Shown here: piece by piece, positions 1-10,543 of the stretch
Layout: each line of letters opens with the position of its first letter
Numbering within the stretch: position 1 is the first letter of the stretch
Assembly (NCBI GenBank): GCA_022495995.1
Contig: JAFEMH010000162.1
Coordinates: forward strand, 620,001-684,000
Length of the DNA: 64,000 nt
Direction of reading: 5' to 3'
Source: Adenophora triphylla var. japonica
Taxonomy: Eukaryota > Streptophyta > Magnoliopsida > Asterales > Campanulaceae
Translations under genes and position numbers: made by a program
Notes under the pieces: generated by a model
The model's database searches: none
What the model was told of the DNA's origin: nothing
Seen by the model: only the letters and a program-made list of their open reading frames with translations

Positions 1-410
1 CACTCACCATTCACGTTCTTATACACCCTACGGTTAACAGTGCAATACCCATACCAAGCTCCTGGTTCGCTATGGAAGGTTCTAGCCATGACGAAAACAA
101 AAACAGAGCATGAATCGCAAACCCTAAAGCAAATGTACAAGGGAAATACCTTGATTGATCGAAAAAGGGGAATCCGTTGCCAAAGCCGAAAACCTGGGTT
201 AAATCCTGCTGCAATTCCGCAATTATCGCCGAGGAAGAAGAGTTTGAAGACGGTAAGAATTCGAAACAGAAGGGGATTTTGGGTATTTATATTTTCCCAA
301 ATTTGGAAAGGGGAAAAGAAATTCAAAATTGACTTTCCAAAATTAAATTCTGAAGCGGTTTTCGAGAAAGAACACCAAGCGTCAAAACAATAATGATGAC
401 AGAAAAATGG
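1..410. other. Unassigned flank, possible broken exon on minus strand
   Basis: I do not recognise this stretch. On the minus strand a short open frame runs to a possible splice donor (AAG followed by GTATTTCC, near 145-155), preceded by a serine-rich run, so it could be a first exon of a host gene cut by the element to its right. There is no homology I can name, and chance is a serious alternative. Confidence 0.15.
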
Positions 411-575
411 CGCTCCTTCATCTCCTGCCGTTCATCGCCAACGCCCAGGATTGTGCCACATCACCTTGGGTCGACTAAACCTCAGAACTAGTAACTACCT
501 GCGAGTAAAGCAATTCTCATCAAAGATCTCCTTAACTTCCAAGTCGACAAAGTCAACTCGAAAGTTGGGGGCCAC

Positions 576-1234
576 TGAACATACCAAAAGTGTCGAGTTG
601 GGCCAAGTAAGCAAAGCCCAATCCTCAAGGCAACCATTGCCCCAACATATCAAGGGGGCCAGGCCCAATCAATGCAAGGCCCGAAGCCCGTCCCAAATAT
701 CAGTCGACTAAGCCCAACGTCCGACCTATCAGGTCCCGACCTAACTTAGTCCGACCTTACAATCCAGACTCTAATACGGGTACGATCCATGCTCTACCCG
801 TCAGTCAGGTCGACCATTCCTCAACTGGCGACCTCGACTAAATCCACAAGTGTCGACTTGACACTTGCCAGTACATCTGGTTGAACTGTTCTCATAATCA
901 CATCCCTACAAATCAGGAGCCATTAGAGACACGTTCCCATGACCAGTAACTGCCGCTGAAATCTCAGAGCACATGTCGCCCCCCAAAAATACAACCACCA
1001 TTGTCTATAAATACTTCATCACTATCAAACGGTAAAAGGTAACTGCAATTTTGTTATTTGAATTCAACTGTTCATTTACAATATTTGCTCTCCGAAACAT
1101 ATACTTACTCTCACGCCCGAGGGTCTAAGCCGGAGACACATCCGGCTAGTCGTGGGTTCTTGTTTTCAGGTCAGGAGCCAGGTGATTAGTCCTGCCACGT
1201 GGAGGATTACTGATAAGCACAATTCCTGCAGCAT
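576..1234 (+). repeat. LTR of the truncated Gypsy-like element
   Basis: Starts TG after a polypurine-like tract and ends CA. It has a TATAAATA promoter box at 1006-1013 and a U5-like stretch with short CCGGA repeats. No second copy of this LTR lies in the window, so the borders are inferred from the TG/CA ends and the tract. Confidence 0.45.
1006..1013 (+). promoter_or_regulatory. LTR TATA box
   Basis: TATAAATA lies about 230 bp before the LTR 3' end, the usual place of the U3/R promoter in plant LTRs. Confidence 0.4.
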
Positions 1235-1236
1235 CG

Positions 1237-2128
1237 CTTTCCATATTATCTTATATCCTAATGTCTAATATTATTTGCAAGATATTTGTGTTTGATGGTC
1301 TATATTTCAGTTTAATACATGATTGAATTAATTGCTAGAAACAAGGAAGAAGTTGTTGAAGGAGTTATTCGTAAATGGGAGATTTACGGATAACTTTGCT
1401 TGGTCCATATTATTTGTTGATAAAATAAAAACGTGGGAAGACCAAGTCTTGGAGTTGTTGCTGATTATTAGAAGAGTACAATGGCAAGAAAGCAAGAGAG
1501 TACAAGGTGATGAAGCAAGGACTTGGGCATCAAGTTTCGGTTACTATTTTGGTGGGAAGTTGGCGTATTATGTGAAGAAGAAGCCAAGAATATTCTCCAC
1601 TCCTCTCACATGATTTTAACAAGAAGAGCTGTTATTTTGGAGTAGCCTCCAAGGCAATTGAAGGCTATAAATAGGTTAGGTGTGATTCATTTGAAGTATG
1701 CCAAATATCAAACATCAAACACACACACTTTAGCACAAGAGAGACAAAGTTCCTTTGGTTCGCATAATCCCTCCTCCCTTGTGATTCTAGCTTAAACACT
1801 GAGTGTTTAAGAGAGTGTTGGCTAAGGATAGGATTCGTGCTTTGTCTCATTAGTTTCATAGAGCATTATCATTGTTTTAGCTATAGGGAACTTTCGACTT
1901 TGTAATTGTTCTATATTGATTATAAAGTCTTCGTCATCTAGGCACACTCAAGTTATATATTTATATAACTTGAGAAAATTATATCTTGTGTTATTTATTT
2001 CCGCTGCACAAAGTTTTTACAAACTATTTATTTTGGTGTGTGTGTGTGCTGTCCGTCAGTGTGTTATCCAAGGTGTTGGGTAACATCTACGGTTACATCT
2101 CTTTCCAGTGAAGCCATTGACAATTTCA
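1237..2128 (+). repeat. 5' LTR of the Copia element, left-truncated
   Basis: Matches the 3' LTR (29521-30412) nearly base for base, with scattered substitutions and a few indels. Similarity begins at CTTT (1237) and ends CAATTTCA at 2128. The bases corresponding to 29433-29520 are absent, replaced by the end of the Gypsy-like LTR. Confidence 0.9.
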
Positions 2129-2130
2129 AT

Positions 2131-2142
2131 TGGTATCAGAGC
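2131..2142 (+). promoter_or_regulatory. Primer binding site, initiator-Met tRNA
   Basis: TGGTATCAGAGC lies two bases after the 5' LTR end. This is the standard initiator methionine tRNA primer site of plant LTR retrotransposons. Confidence 0.9.
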
Positions 2143-2180
2143 AGGTCACTTGACGATATGAAGTGCTTGGTCTAGGTGTC

Positions 2181-3549
2181 ATGGCTTATTATTCGGCTAA
2201 TCCTAACCATAAGCGTCTTCCTGTGTTAGATGGCTCGAATTATTGCTATTGGAAGATCCGTCTACGCTCGCATATCAAATCAATTGATATTCAAGCGTAG
2301 CGATCTATAACAAATGGTTACTCCTTACCAATGTTACCTGCTGATGAGGATGGTGACGTACAAGTCAAACCTGAATCAGAATGGAACTTGGAAGAGATCA
2401 ACCAAGCTAATTTCAATGAAAAGGCACTTAATGCGATTTTTGAGTGGGTTGATATGCATATTTTCAAACTTATTCAAAATAGTTCCACTCAAAGGAAGCA
2501 TGGGTCATTTTACAACGTTTTTGTGAAGGTGATGGCAGTGTGCGTGAAACTAAGCTTAGGGGTCTTACTAGCAAATTTGAAAGATTAAGGATGGGTGAAA
2601 ATGAAACTATTCCTTCTTATTTTGAAAAATTATTTGATATTGCTAATGAGTGTCAATTGTTGGGTGAACCATTTACCAACAAACAACTTGTCTCAAAAGC
2701 AATTAGAACCCTTCCTGAGCGTTTTAATATGAAAGTTTCATCTATTGAAGAGGCTCACAATCTTTCAACTATGGATATCAATTCTTTAATGAGTATTTTG
2801 AAAAACTTTGAGTTAAATCTCCTAGATCAAAGTGAAGCATCTAAGGGGAAAAATGTTGTTTTGAAAACTCAAACCTCCAGTTCTTTGGAAGAAAATGAAG
2901 ATGAGGTTTTTGAAGAAATTGATGAGAATGCTAGTGTTGCTTTACTTGCTAGAAAATACAATTCTATGGTTAGAAAGTATAACAATGAAAAAATGCATGT
3001 GAAAGCAAAGGAGAAGCAAACCAAGGTTTATGATTCGATGCCAAAGAGGACCTTCCCATCTAACCCAAAGTCTAACCCAAGAAAGGCATCTTCAGATCAG
3101 TTAAGGTCTGATCCAAATCACATTGAATCCATTCAATGTCATGCATGCTCGGGTTGGGGTCACTATTCCAATGAGTGTGCAAATACTCTAAGGAAGAGAG
3201 GAAAGAACCTATGGGTTTCTCTCAGTGATGATGAGGATGAAGGACCATCTCAGGAGGGAGAATCTGATCAAACAACCATGTTTGTCACAATGAGTGACTC
3301 GGATGGTGACAGTGTTACCCAAGGTGCTATCTAGTCTGAGATAACATCTGTGATTACACCCGACAGGTATGATGAATTATGTGATAATAATGCTGTTTGT
3401 TTTGTTGGTTCTTCTAACCCTGATACAGGAAGTACACAAGAGGATGAGCAGAGCAAAGATGACCTCATTTCCGGGTTAAAAGATCTTTATGAGGCGTTGC
3501 TCGTTGAATGAAAGAAAGAGAACAATTTGGTGAAGTCCTTAACCAAGAA
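2181..3549 (+). pseudogene. Copia gag, first part, broken
   Basis: Translation from ATG 2181 gives a start resembling Copia gag proteins (LDGSNYCYWKIRLRSHIKS). It meets an in-frame TAG at 2298-2300 where tryptophan would be expected. The frame then shifts by one base near 2520-2540 into the UBN2-type gag body (from 2540), followed by a lysine- and acid-rich stretch and a zinc knuckle of the form CX2CX4HX4C (CHACSGWGHYSNEC). Further in-frame stops occur at 3332-3334 and near 3510. The reading frame runs to 3549, where the CACTA element interrupts it, and resumes exactly at 21997. The product would be the capsid/nucleocapsid protein of the particle; as it stands it is non-functional. Confidence 0.85.
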
Positions 3550-3800
3550 CACTACTAGAAAAAAATCACCTGTTTCGCTTGAAACAACCATCCAAATCAA
3601 GCGAAACAGGAAATGGGTAAGGGGAAAGGGAAAGGGGAAAAGAGGAAAGGGAAAGTGTTTTGTTTGAACATCAAATAAAGGGAAAGAAATTGTATCTAAC
3701 AACCAAAAGCGAAACGGGAAAAGGAAAAGGGAAAGGGGAAAAGGAGAAAGGGAATTGTTTCGCTTGGGGAAAAGGGAAGGGAAAGGGAAACAAAATATGT
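3550..3800. repeat. Left subterminal repeats of the outer CACTA
   Basis: AAGCGAAACAGG-type motifs occur in both orientations among many GGGAAAGG purine runs. Subterminal repeats of CACTA elements are binding sites for the TNPA-type protein. These motifs are unlike the CCGTCGGTAA motifs at the other end of the same element. Confidence 0.6.
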
Positions 3801-3984
3801 TTGTTTATTACATGCCAAATAAAATGAATGTTTATTGACCACGACCACGAGCGCTGCCGCTACCGCTATCGCCACCGCCACTTCGCCTAAGGAATTGACC
3901 GACTGATGAGTCAGAAGCATTACCGCTATTAGGTTGCTGTGGTTGCAAATTCATGGTAGTCAAGTATTGTTGCATGCGGCTTGC

Positions 3985-5609
3985 TCAAGCTTGTTCCTCC
4001 AATATGCTCTGCACTTTGAGCCTGCACTGGGCTGCACTGCATGCAGGGTCCGCACCTCGGCTGCGCACTTGGCTCTGCATCTGCTCCACTTGCCTCTGAA
4101 CCCGATCATCAAATGCCTCTTGATCCACATGCTGACTGCCGGAGGAAGAAGATGAAAAGTACTGCGTAGTAAGGCTGCGGAATGGCATGTTAAAATACCC
4201 AGCACCATGTCCTCCGAATCCAGGCAAGCGGTCTCCCTTTGGTTGCTTGTCTCGAAGGACAATGGCCGCCCAAATCTTTTCACGAAAGGCGGGCTGTTCG
4301 GTGCTCTCAGGCTCCATACTTCCTTCTTCAATAGCCTCGTCACGAGCTCGCCTATCATACTCTTCCTGGAAAAAAAACATTATACACTATGGTAGAAAAT
4401 AATATTTCTTTAACTAAATAATTTATAATTTACTAATAGAAAATACTATTAACACTTACATAAAGGGTCTGGTAATAAGGGTTAACCCATTGTGGCCCTG
4501 AACCATCAGGAGCCTCCGCAGTATGTGTAGCCATAAACACACAAGCTGCATCAGCCTCATCATCTCCGTGTTTCTTTCGCTTAACATATAAAAAAATTAA
4601 AACTTCAAAATTTCATCAAATAATAACAATATATGAATCAAATAGAGTATTGCTTAATTTACAAACGGATAATAAATTAAGTAAGTTTACCATTCGGGAC
4701 CAAGTCTCGCTGAAGTTAATCGATCCTCCAGTGTGCACACTCCCCCGCCCCTCTTGTGAGTTCCTATTATTTTTTGCAATTTCTGTTTTTTTTTTGAAAT
4801 TTTTCACTATTCCAATAGGCTTTCCACTGCTCCCACGCACTATTCGAGAAATTAGCTGGAGACAAACCATCCCTTAGCCACTTTTTTTTCATATCATACA
4901 CTTTGCCAGCGTACCGCTTAGCAACTAGTTGCTTGAAAGCCTTCTCTATTTGTACGTCGGAGAATCCGGGGCAAGAATATATGTGCTACAAAAATAGTAA
5001 AAGTAGTTAAATAAACAGGAAGTAAAATAGTTGTTGCTAATTAATTATTAAGCTTAAATTAGAACATAAAGATGAACAAGGGACTAGTCTACAAAGGAAA
5101 GAGAATTAAGTAATTTTACCCGAAACTGGCTATACCAGATATCGTACACATCTTTTGATATTGACTTTGGGGTGGGATAAAATTCCTTAAAAGTATACCC
5201 ACTGAATAAATCCCCAAACCATCGAGCAGGGTCTCGACAACCACCATGTATAAACCTATTAAGATATTAATTAAAAAACAATATATCAATATATATACAA
5301 ATAAAAAGACAATAATAAAATGTAAACATTATATATATGACATTTACAATTAAATAATACTTATTGGCTACTGGGAGAGATAGATATTTCCATTTTTCCT
5401 TCCTCGTTAATAATTGTGTCCAAATTAACTCGTCCGGATGGTTCACTAACAGGAACACTAGAGCTATCAATACCTGGACTGCTCACATCATCATCACTAC
5501 GTCCAGAACCAGAAGTAGAGCCTCTCCCTCCCGTCCTTGGTGAAACAAGACGATGGACAAAACTCGCAACCTTCCCTCTCTTTGAACGATTGCCATCTCG
5601 ACCCGACAT
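3985..5609 (-). pseudogene. TNPA/Transposase_24-like gene of the outer CACTA
   Basis: Minus-strand gene of about five exons: 5609 to about 5361 (basic, Ser/Gly-rich start MSGRDGNRSKRG), about 5260-5120 (ARWFGDLFSGYTFKEFYPT), about 4987-4690 (AKRYAGKVYDMKKKWLRDG, then VHTGGSINFSETWSRM), about 4580-4458, and about 4377-3985 (serine run, then a glutamine-rich coiled-coil-like end). The HTGGS-type motif and the Gln-rich tail are typical of the Ptta/En/Spm Transposase_24 family, which binds subterminal repeats and assists TNP2. Introns show GT/AG ends. An A-run near 4790 causes a frameshift, so the copy is probably dead. The gene lies between the left terminus and the inserted copy A, which separates it from its leader exon at the far right. 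Confidence 0.7.
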
Positions 5610-5757
5610 ATCTAAACTAGAATATTATATATGTAGACAGAAAATGAGTCAAGTAGAACAAAATTTAAATAGTAGAAAGCATTCAAAATAATGACTACAT
5701 GTCCAAGCAAATTATGGAGTAAGATGTTTGCAGCCAATATACACTATGTGAAAAGAG

Positions 5758-5923
5758 AGTCCCACTACCACCATCACTACTACTACCACCACCACCACGC
5801 ACCAACACTACGTACTACCACCCCCACTACCACCACCACTACTACCGCTACTACCACCACTACTACCACTACTATTACTAATACTACTACGTATACCACC
5901 ACTACCACCACCACTACTACTAC
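5758..5923. repeat. CAC/CTA trinucleotide microsatellite
   Basis: An imperfect run of ACC, ACT and CAC triplets ends directly at the left terminus of CACTA copy A. A similar triplet run lies beyond the other side of copy A (19519-19625), so the two are probably halves of one tract split by the insertion. Confidence 0.8.
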
Positions 5924-6480
5924 CACTACCAGAAACATGTGTTTTAGCGACGGAATTATCAGCGACAGACTCATTCCGTCGCTAAATAGCGGCGGAATAT
6001 AAGCTTTAGCGTCGAAATTATTTTGGCGTCAAATTTAGCGACGGAATTTAATTCCGCCGCTAAATTCCGCCGCTAAAACGAATATTCCTCGAATATTCGT
6101 TTAATTACCCCCACTATTTTCGCGGTTGATTTACCGACGAAATATTCCGCCGCTAAATCTTTATCAGCGACGGAATTATTCCGCCGGTGAAAATATATCA
6201 TTTCTTTATTTTTTTATTTATCAGCGTCGGAAATATTCCGACGGTGAAATTAAAATATTTTTTTTTGAAATATTACACCGACGGAATATTTCCGCCGCTG
6301 AATAATTAATTTTTTTAAATTTATCAGCGTCGGAAATATTCCGACGGTGAAATTAAATGTTTTTTTTTAATTAAACACCGACGGAATATTTCCGCCGCTG
6401 ATAATTTAATATTTTTTATTTTTCAGCGACGGAAATATTCCGTTGCTGATATTAAAATGTAATTTTTGTTTATTTTTAGA
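5924..6480. repeat. Left terminal and subterminal repeats, copy A
   Basis: The terminal inverted repeat is followed by at least ten copies of a motif around GCGACGGAAT/ATTCCGCCGCT in alternating orientation, separated by AT-rich spacers of 30-60 bp. Many adjacent pairs form short palindromes. Dense bipolar motifs of this kind are the expected TNPA-like protein binding sites. Confidence 0.85.
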
Positions 6481-6797
6481 ACTAATTAAAAAAATAACAA
6501 ACTAAAAAACATTAAAGTATCATAAATATTTTTGATATTTTTGAAAAAATAAATAAATCATAAATATTTATTAATTTTATTAATAAATATCATTATTTTT
6601 ATTTACGTAAAATATGAAAGTTATTTTAAATTACTCTCAAAAAAATAAATATGAGTCAATAAATATTATTTTTGAAAAAATAAATACCACATAAATATTT
6701 ATTAATTTTAATTTAATAAATATCATTCTTTATAATTATTTAAAACATGAAAATTATTTTAAATTACACTAAAAAAATAAATATGAGTCAATAAATA
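6481..6797. repeat. AT-rich arm of a large inverted repeat, left side
   Basis: An AT-rich stretch with the recurring segment ATATGAGTCAATAAAT. Its reverse complement recurs at 9858-10030 on the other side of the heptamer arrays, so the passenger block is bounded by inverted arms. Confidence 0.75.
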
Positions 6798-7869
6798 CAC
6801 TATACCCTATACCCTATACACTATACCATATACCCTATACCCTATACCCTATACCCTATACCCTATACCCTATACCCTATATCCTATACCCTATACCCTA
6901 TACCCTATACACTATACCCTATACCCTATACACTATACCCTATACACTATACCCTATATCCCTATACCCTATACCCTATACCCTATACCCTATACACTAT
7001 ACCCTATACACTATACCCTATACACTATACCCTATACCATCTACCCTATACCCTATACCCTATACACTATACACTATACCCTATACCCTATACACTATAC
7101 CCTATACCCTATACCCTATACCCTATAGACTATACCCTATACCCTATACCCTATACACTATACCCTATACCCTATACCCTATACCCTATACACTATACCC
7201 TATACACTATACCCTATACCCTATACCCTATACCCTATACCCTATATCCCTATACCCTATACCCTATACCCTATACCCTATACCCTATACACTATACACT
7301 ATACACTATACCCTATACACTATACCCTATATACTATACCATATACCCTATACCATATACCCTATACCCTATACCCTATACACTATACACTATACACTAT
7401 ACACTATACACTATACCCTATACCCTATACACTATACACTATACACTATACACTATACCCTATACCCTATACCCTATACCCTATACCCTATACACTATAC
7501 CCTATACCCTATACCCTATACACTATACCCTATATCCCTATACCCTATACCCTATACCCTATACCCTGTACACTATACATTATACACTATACACTATACC
7601 CTATACACTATACCCTATACACTATACCATATACCCTATACCATATACCCTATACCCTATACCCTATACTCTATACCCTATACACTATACCCTATACCCT
7701 ATACCCTATACCATATACCCTATACCCTATATACTATACCCTATACACTATACACTATACACTATACACTATACACTATACACTATACCCTATACCCTAT
7801 ACCCTATACACTATACACTATACACTATACACTATACACTATAAACTATACACTATACACTATACACTA
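6798..7869 (+). repeat. Telomere-like heptamer array (CCCTATA/CACTATA), copy A left
   Basis: About 1.07 kb of head-to-tail 7-bp units, mainly CCCTATA and CACTATA, with rare CCATATA and one-base insertions. The period equals that of the plant telomere unit CCCTAAA and the first unit differs from it by one base. No gene is present; open frames through it are products of the 21-bp super-period. Confidence 0.95.
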
Positions 7870-7874
7870 ATTAA

Positions 7875-7958
7875 TCCTAAACCCTAACCCCTAACCCCTA
7901 ACACCTAAACCCTAAACCCTAAACCCTTATAAAACCTAACCCCTAAACCCTAACCCCT
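7875..7958 (+). repeat. Interstitial telomere-like CCCTAAA repeats, left of the DnaJ retrocopy
   Basis: CCCTAAA and CCCCTAA units, degenerate, running directly into the 5' border of the DnaJ retrocopy. Confidence 0.9.
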
Positions 7959-7962
7959 GTAA

Positions 7963-8690
7963 TGTAAGGGTACTGGAGAAACTATCAATGACAAGGACCG
8001 CTGCCCACAATGCAAGGGCAAAAAGGTTGTACAAGAGAAGAAGGTTTTGGAAGTGGTTGTGGAGAAGGGTATGCAAAATGGACAGAAAATTACATTCCCA
8101 GGAGAAGCCGATGAAGCTCCTGACACTCTTACTGGAGACATAGTCTTTGTACTACAACAGAAAGAGCACCCAAAGTTCAAGCGAAAGGGTGATGACAGGG
8201 GCAAATTATACATCCACTTCTCGGTCGACTTCCCAGATTCCTTGACTTCCGAACAATGCAAGGCCCTAGAGGGTGTGCTGCCTCCTAAGCCTTCATCGCA
8301 GATGACATATATGGAGCTTGATGAGTGCGAGGAGACAACCCTTCACGATGTCAACATTGAAGATGAGATGCGCAAAAAACAACAGGCGGCGCATGAAGCT
8401 TACGATGAAGATGATGACATGCACGGTGGTGGGGGCCAGAGAGTACAGTGTGCTCAGCAGTAATGATGTGGGTCTTTATTTTCTGGATATCTTAGTTATG
8501 ACTTATGAGACAATAATCTCCAGAGTGTTGTCTAATAGTTGGTTAGTTCCTAGTTTTGGACTAATCTTGTTTTTGTTTTATTTTGGATAAAAAATTTAAA
8601 ATTGTATGCAATTTACCAATTTGGGAATAACTCCAAGAACCCTTGCAATTCTTATATATATGGTCATTGTTTCTATTTAAAAAAAAAAAA
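7963..8690 (+). pseudogene. DnaJ (type A, DNAJ2/ANJ1-like) retrocopy carried by CACTA copy A
   Basis: The open frame 7963-8463 encodes the last zinc-finger repeats (CKGTG, CPQCKGKK), part of the substrate-binding region and the full C-terminus ending VQCAQQ, a CaaX-type prenylation box known from plant type-A DnaJ chaperones. The J-domain and Gly/Phe region are missing (5' truncation). The middle of the C-terminal domain is also missing: KRKGDDR joins directly to GKLYIHF, an in-frame loss of roughly 60 codons compared with the family. A 3' UTR of about 215 bp ends in a run of 12 A at about 8679-8690. No introns are seen. The truncation and poly(A) suggest reverse transcription of an mRNA. It sits between telomere-like repeats and has no start codon of its own. 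Confidence 0.88.
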
Positions 8691-9282
8691 CCTAACCCCT
8701 AAACCCTAAACCCTAAACCCTAACCCCTAACCCCTAAACCCTAACAACTAACCCCTAAATCCTAAACCTTAAATCCTAACCCCTAACCCCTAACCCCTAA
8801 ACCCTAACCCCTAAACCCTAAACCCTAACTCCAAAACCCTAAACCCTAAATCCTAACCCCTAAACCCTAAACCCTAAGCCCTAAGCCCTAAATCCTAACC
8901 CCTAAACCCTAAACCCTAACCCCTAAACCCTAAATGCTAACCCCAACCCTAAACCTAAACCTAAACCTAAACCTAAACCTAAATCCTAACCCTAACCTAA
9001 CCCTAACCCCTAAACCACAAACCCTAAACCTAAACCACTAAACCCTAAACCTAAACCCTAAATCCTAACCCCTAAACCCTAACCCCAAACCTAACCCTAA
9101 ACCTAAATCCTAACCACAACCCTAAACCCTAAACCCTAAACCCTAACCCCTAAACCCTAAACCCTAAACCCTAAACCACAACCCTAACCCTAAACCTAAC
9201 CCTAAACCCTAACCCCAAACCCTAACCCTAAACAATAAACCTAAACCCTAAACCCTTATAAACCCTAAACCCTAACCCCTAA
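8691..9282 (+). repeat. Interstitial telomere-like CCCTAAA repeats, right of the DnaJ retrocopy
   Basis: About 590 bp of CCCTAAA, CCCCTAA and CCTAAA units in the same orientation as those left of the retrocopy. The array starts directly after the poly(A) run. Units are degenerate, so this is old interstitial repeat and not a live telomere. Confidence 0.95.
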
Positions 9283-9857
9283 GGTATAGTATATAGTGTA
9301 TATTGTATAGTGTATAGGGTATAGGGTATAGGGTATAGGGTATAGGGCATAGGGTATTGGGTATAGGGTATAGGGTATAGGGTATAGGGTATATGGTATA
9401 GGGTATAGGGTATAGGGTATAGTATATAGTGTATATTGTATAGTGTATAGAGTATAGGGTATAGGGTATAGGGTATAGTGTATAGTGTATAGTGTATAGT
9501 GTATAGGGTATAGTGTATAGTGTATAAGGTATAGGGTATAGGGTATAGTTTATAGTGTATAGGGTATAGAGTATAGGGTATAGGGTATAGGGTATAGGGT
9601 ATAGGGTATGGGGTAAGGGTATATGGTATAGGGTATATGGTATAGTGTATAGGGTATAGTGTATAGGTTATAGTGTATAGTGTATAGTGTATAGTGTATA
9701 GGGTATAGGGTATAGGGTATAGGGTATAGGGTATAGTGTATAGGGTATAGGGTATAGGGTATAGTGTATAGGGTATAGTGTATAGGGTATAGGGTATAGG
9801 GTATAATGTATAGTGTATAGTGTACGTATATATAGGGTATTAGGTTTAGGGTTTAGA
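9283..9857 (-). repeat. Inverted telomere-like heptamer array (TATAGGG/TATAGTG), copy A right
   Basis: The same 7-bp units as at 6798-7869 but in reverse complement, about 550 bp, ending in a short TTTAGGG-like stretch. Together with the left array it forms an inverted pair around the DnaJ block. Confidence 0.95.
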
Positions 9858-10037
9858 ATTTATTTATTTTTTCAAAAATAATATTTATTGACTCATATTT
9901 ATTTTTTTGAGAGTAATTTAAAATAACTTTCATATTTTATATAATTAAAAATAATGATATTTATTAAATTAAAATTTATAAATATTTATGATTTATTTAT
10001 TTTTTCAAAAATATAATAAAAACAATTATATTTATTA
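9858..10037. repeat. AT-rich arm of the large inverted repeat, right side
   Basis: Reverse complement of parts of 6481-6797, for example ATTTATTGACTCATAT here against ATATGAGTCAATAAAT on the left. No coding potential. Confidence 0.75.
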
Positions 10038-10262
10038 ATAAAAGCGGCGGAAATTTCCGTCGTTGAGTTTAAAATCAGCGGCGGAAATTTCCGTCGGTGA
10101 GCGTGCCACGTCATCGATCCATGTGAACGTACGTATAGGTTAGCGTCGGATTTATCAGCAACGGAATATTCCGCCGCTAAAAATTAATTATAGCGTCGGA
10201 ATTTAAATTCCGCCGCTATAATTAATATTTAGCGGCGGATTATTCCGTCGCTGGGGGAAATT
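10038..10262. repeat. Internal block of subterminal-type motifs upstream of the TNP2 leader
   Basis: Eight or so GCGGCGGAAATTTCCGTCG-like motifs in both orientations, like the element ends. They lie immediately upstream of the leader exon, where they could let the TNPA-like protein bind the element's own promoter. They may also mark the original left terminus, before the passenger block was acquired. Confidence 0.65.
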
Positions 10263-10263
10263 A

Positions 10264-10543
10264 TAAATACTGATTTTATAATTCAGAAATCAATTACGCC
10301 ACATTTCCCTCTCTCTCTCTTCCCGTTTTCTCTCTCTTCCCGCTATCTCTCTGCGACTGCGACCTAGAAAAAGAAGAAGCTCTCACGCCGCCGTCCGTCC
10401 ACCTCTCCACCGTCTCCGTTCGAGCTGCTGCCGCCGTCTCCGTCCGTCCACCTCTCCACCGTCCGTCTCGAGCTAGCCGTCGTCTCCGTCCGTTCGTCCG
10501 CCTCCTTCCACCGTGTTTCTCTCTCTTCTCTGTACTCAACCAG
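10264..10543 (+). promoter_or_regulatory. Promoter and 5' leader exon of the CACTA genes, copy A
   Basis: A TATAAATACTGATTTTATA segment at about 10263-10280 is followed by a CT-rich leader (CTCTCTCTC runs and CCGTCCGTCC repeats). The leader ends at a splice donor CAG/GTATTTC (10543/10544). TATA, a pyrimidine-rich leader and a donor in this order fit a non-coding first exon. Copy B has the same arrangement in reverse at about 40160-40440. Confidence 0.6.

Larger units (their letters stand above)
411..1236 (+). mobile_element. 3' fragment of a Gypsy-like LTR retrotransposon
   Basis: A purine tract (AAAGTTGGGGG, 561-571) is followed by an LTR-like block beginning TGAACA at 576 and ending in CA near 1234. 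The block contains GGGCC-rich repeats typical of Tat-type LTRs and a TATA box with a downstream leader. Only about 160 bp of internal sequence precedes it, so this is the truncated 3' end of an element. The Copia sequence starts immediately after it. No coding domain is visible, so the superfamily rests on LTR style only. Confidence 0.5.

Noticed and set aside
576..1234. LTR of the Tat-type element at the right end of the window
   Set aside because: Style is similar (GGGCC repeats, CCGG-rich U5), but the sequence does not align with 55183-55927 in either orientation.
5691..6002. Open frame rich in His, Tyr and Thr
   Set aside because: It is the translation of a trinucleotide microsatellite plus the CACTA terminus, with no gene signals.
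6798..7869. CRISPR-like array
   Set aside because: A 7-bp unit without spacers in a plant nuclear genome; it is a minisatellite.
7963..8463. A functional DnaJ gene
   Set aside because: J-domain and part of the C-terminal domain are missing, no start codon, and copy B is frameshifted and interrupted.
6798..9857. A true chromosome end
   Set aside because: Repeats are degenerate, occur in both orientations, and lie inside a bounded transposon with coding DNA on each side.
10294..10539. Arg-rich minus-strand open frame
   Set aside because: It reads the CT-rich leader exon backwards; composition explains it.
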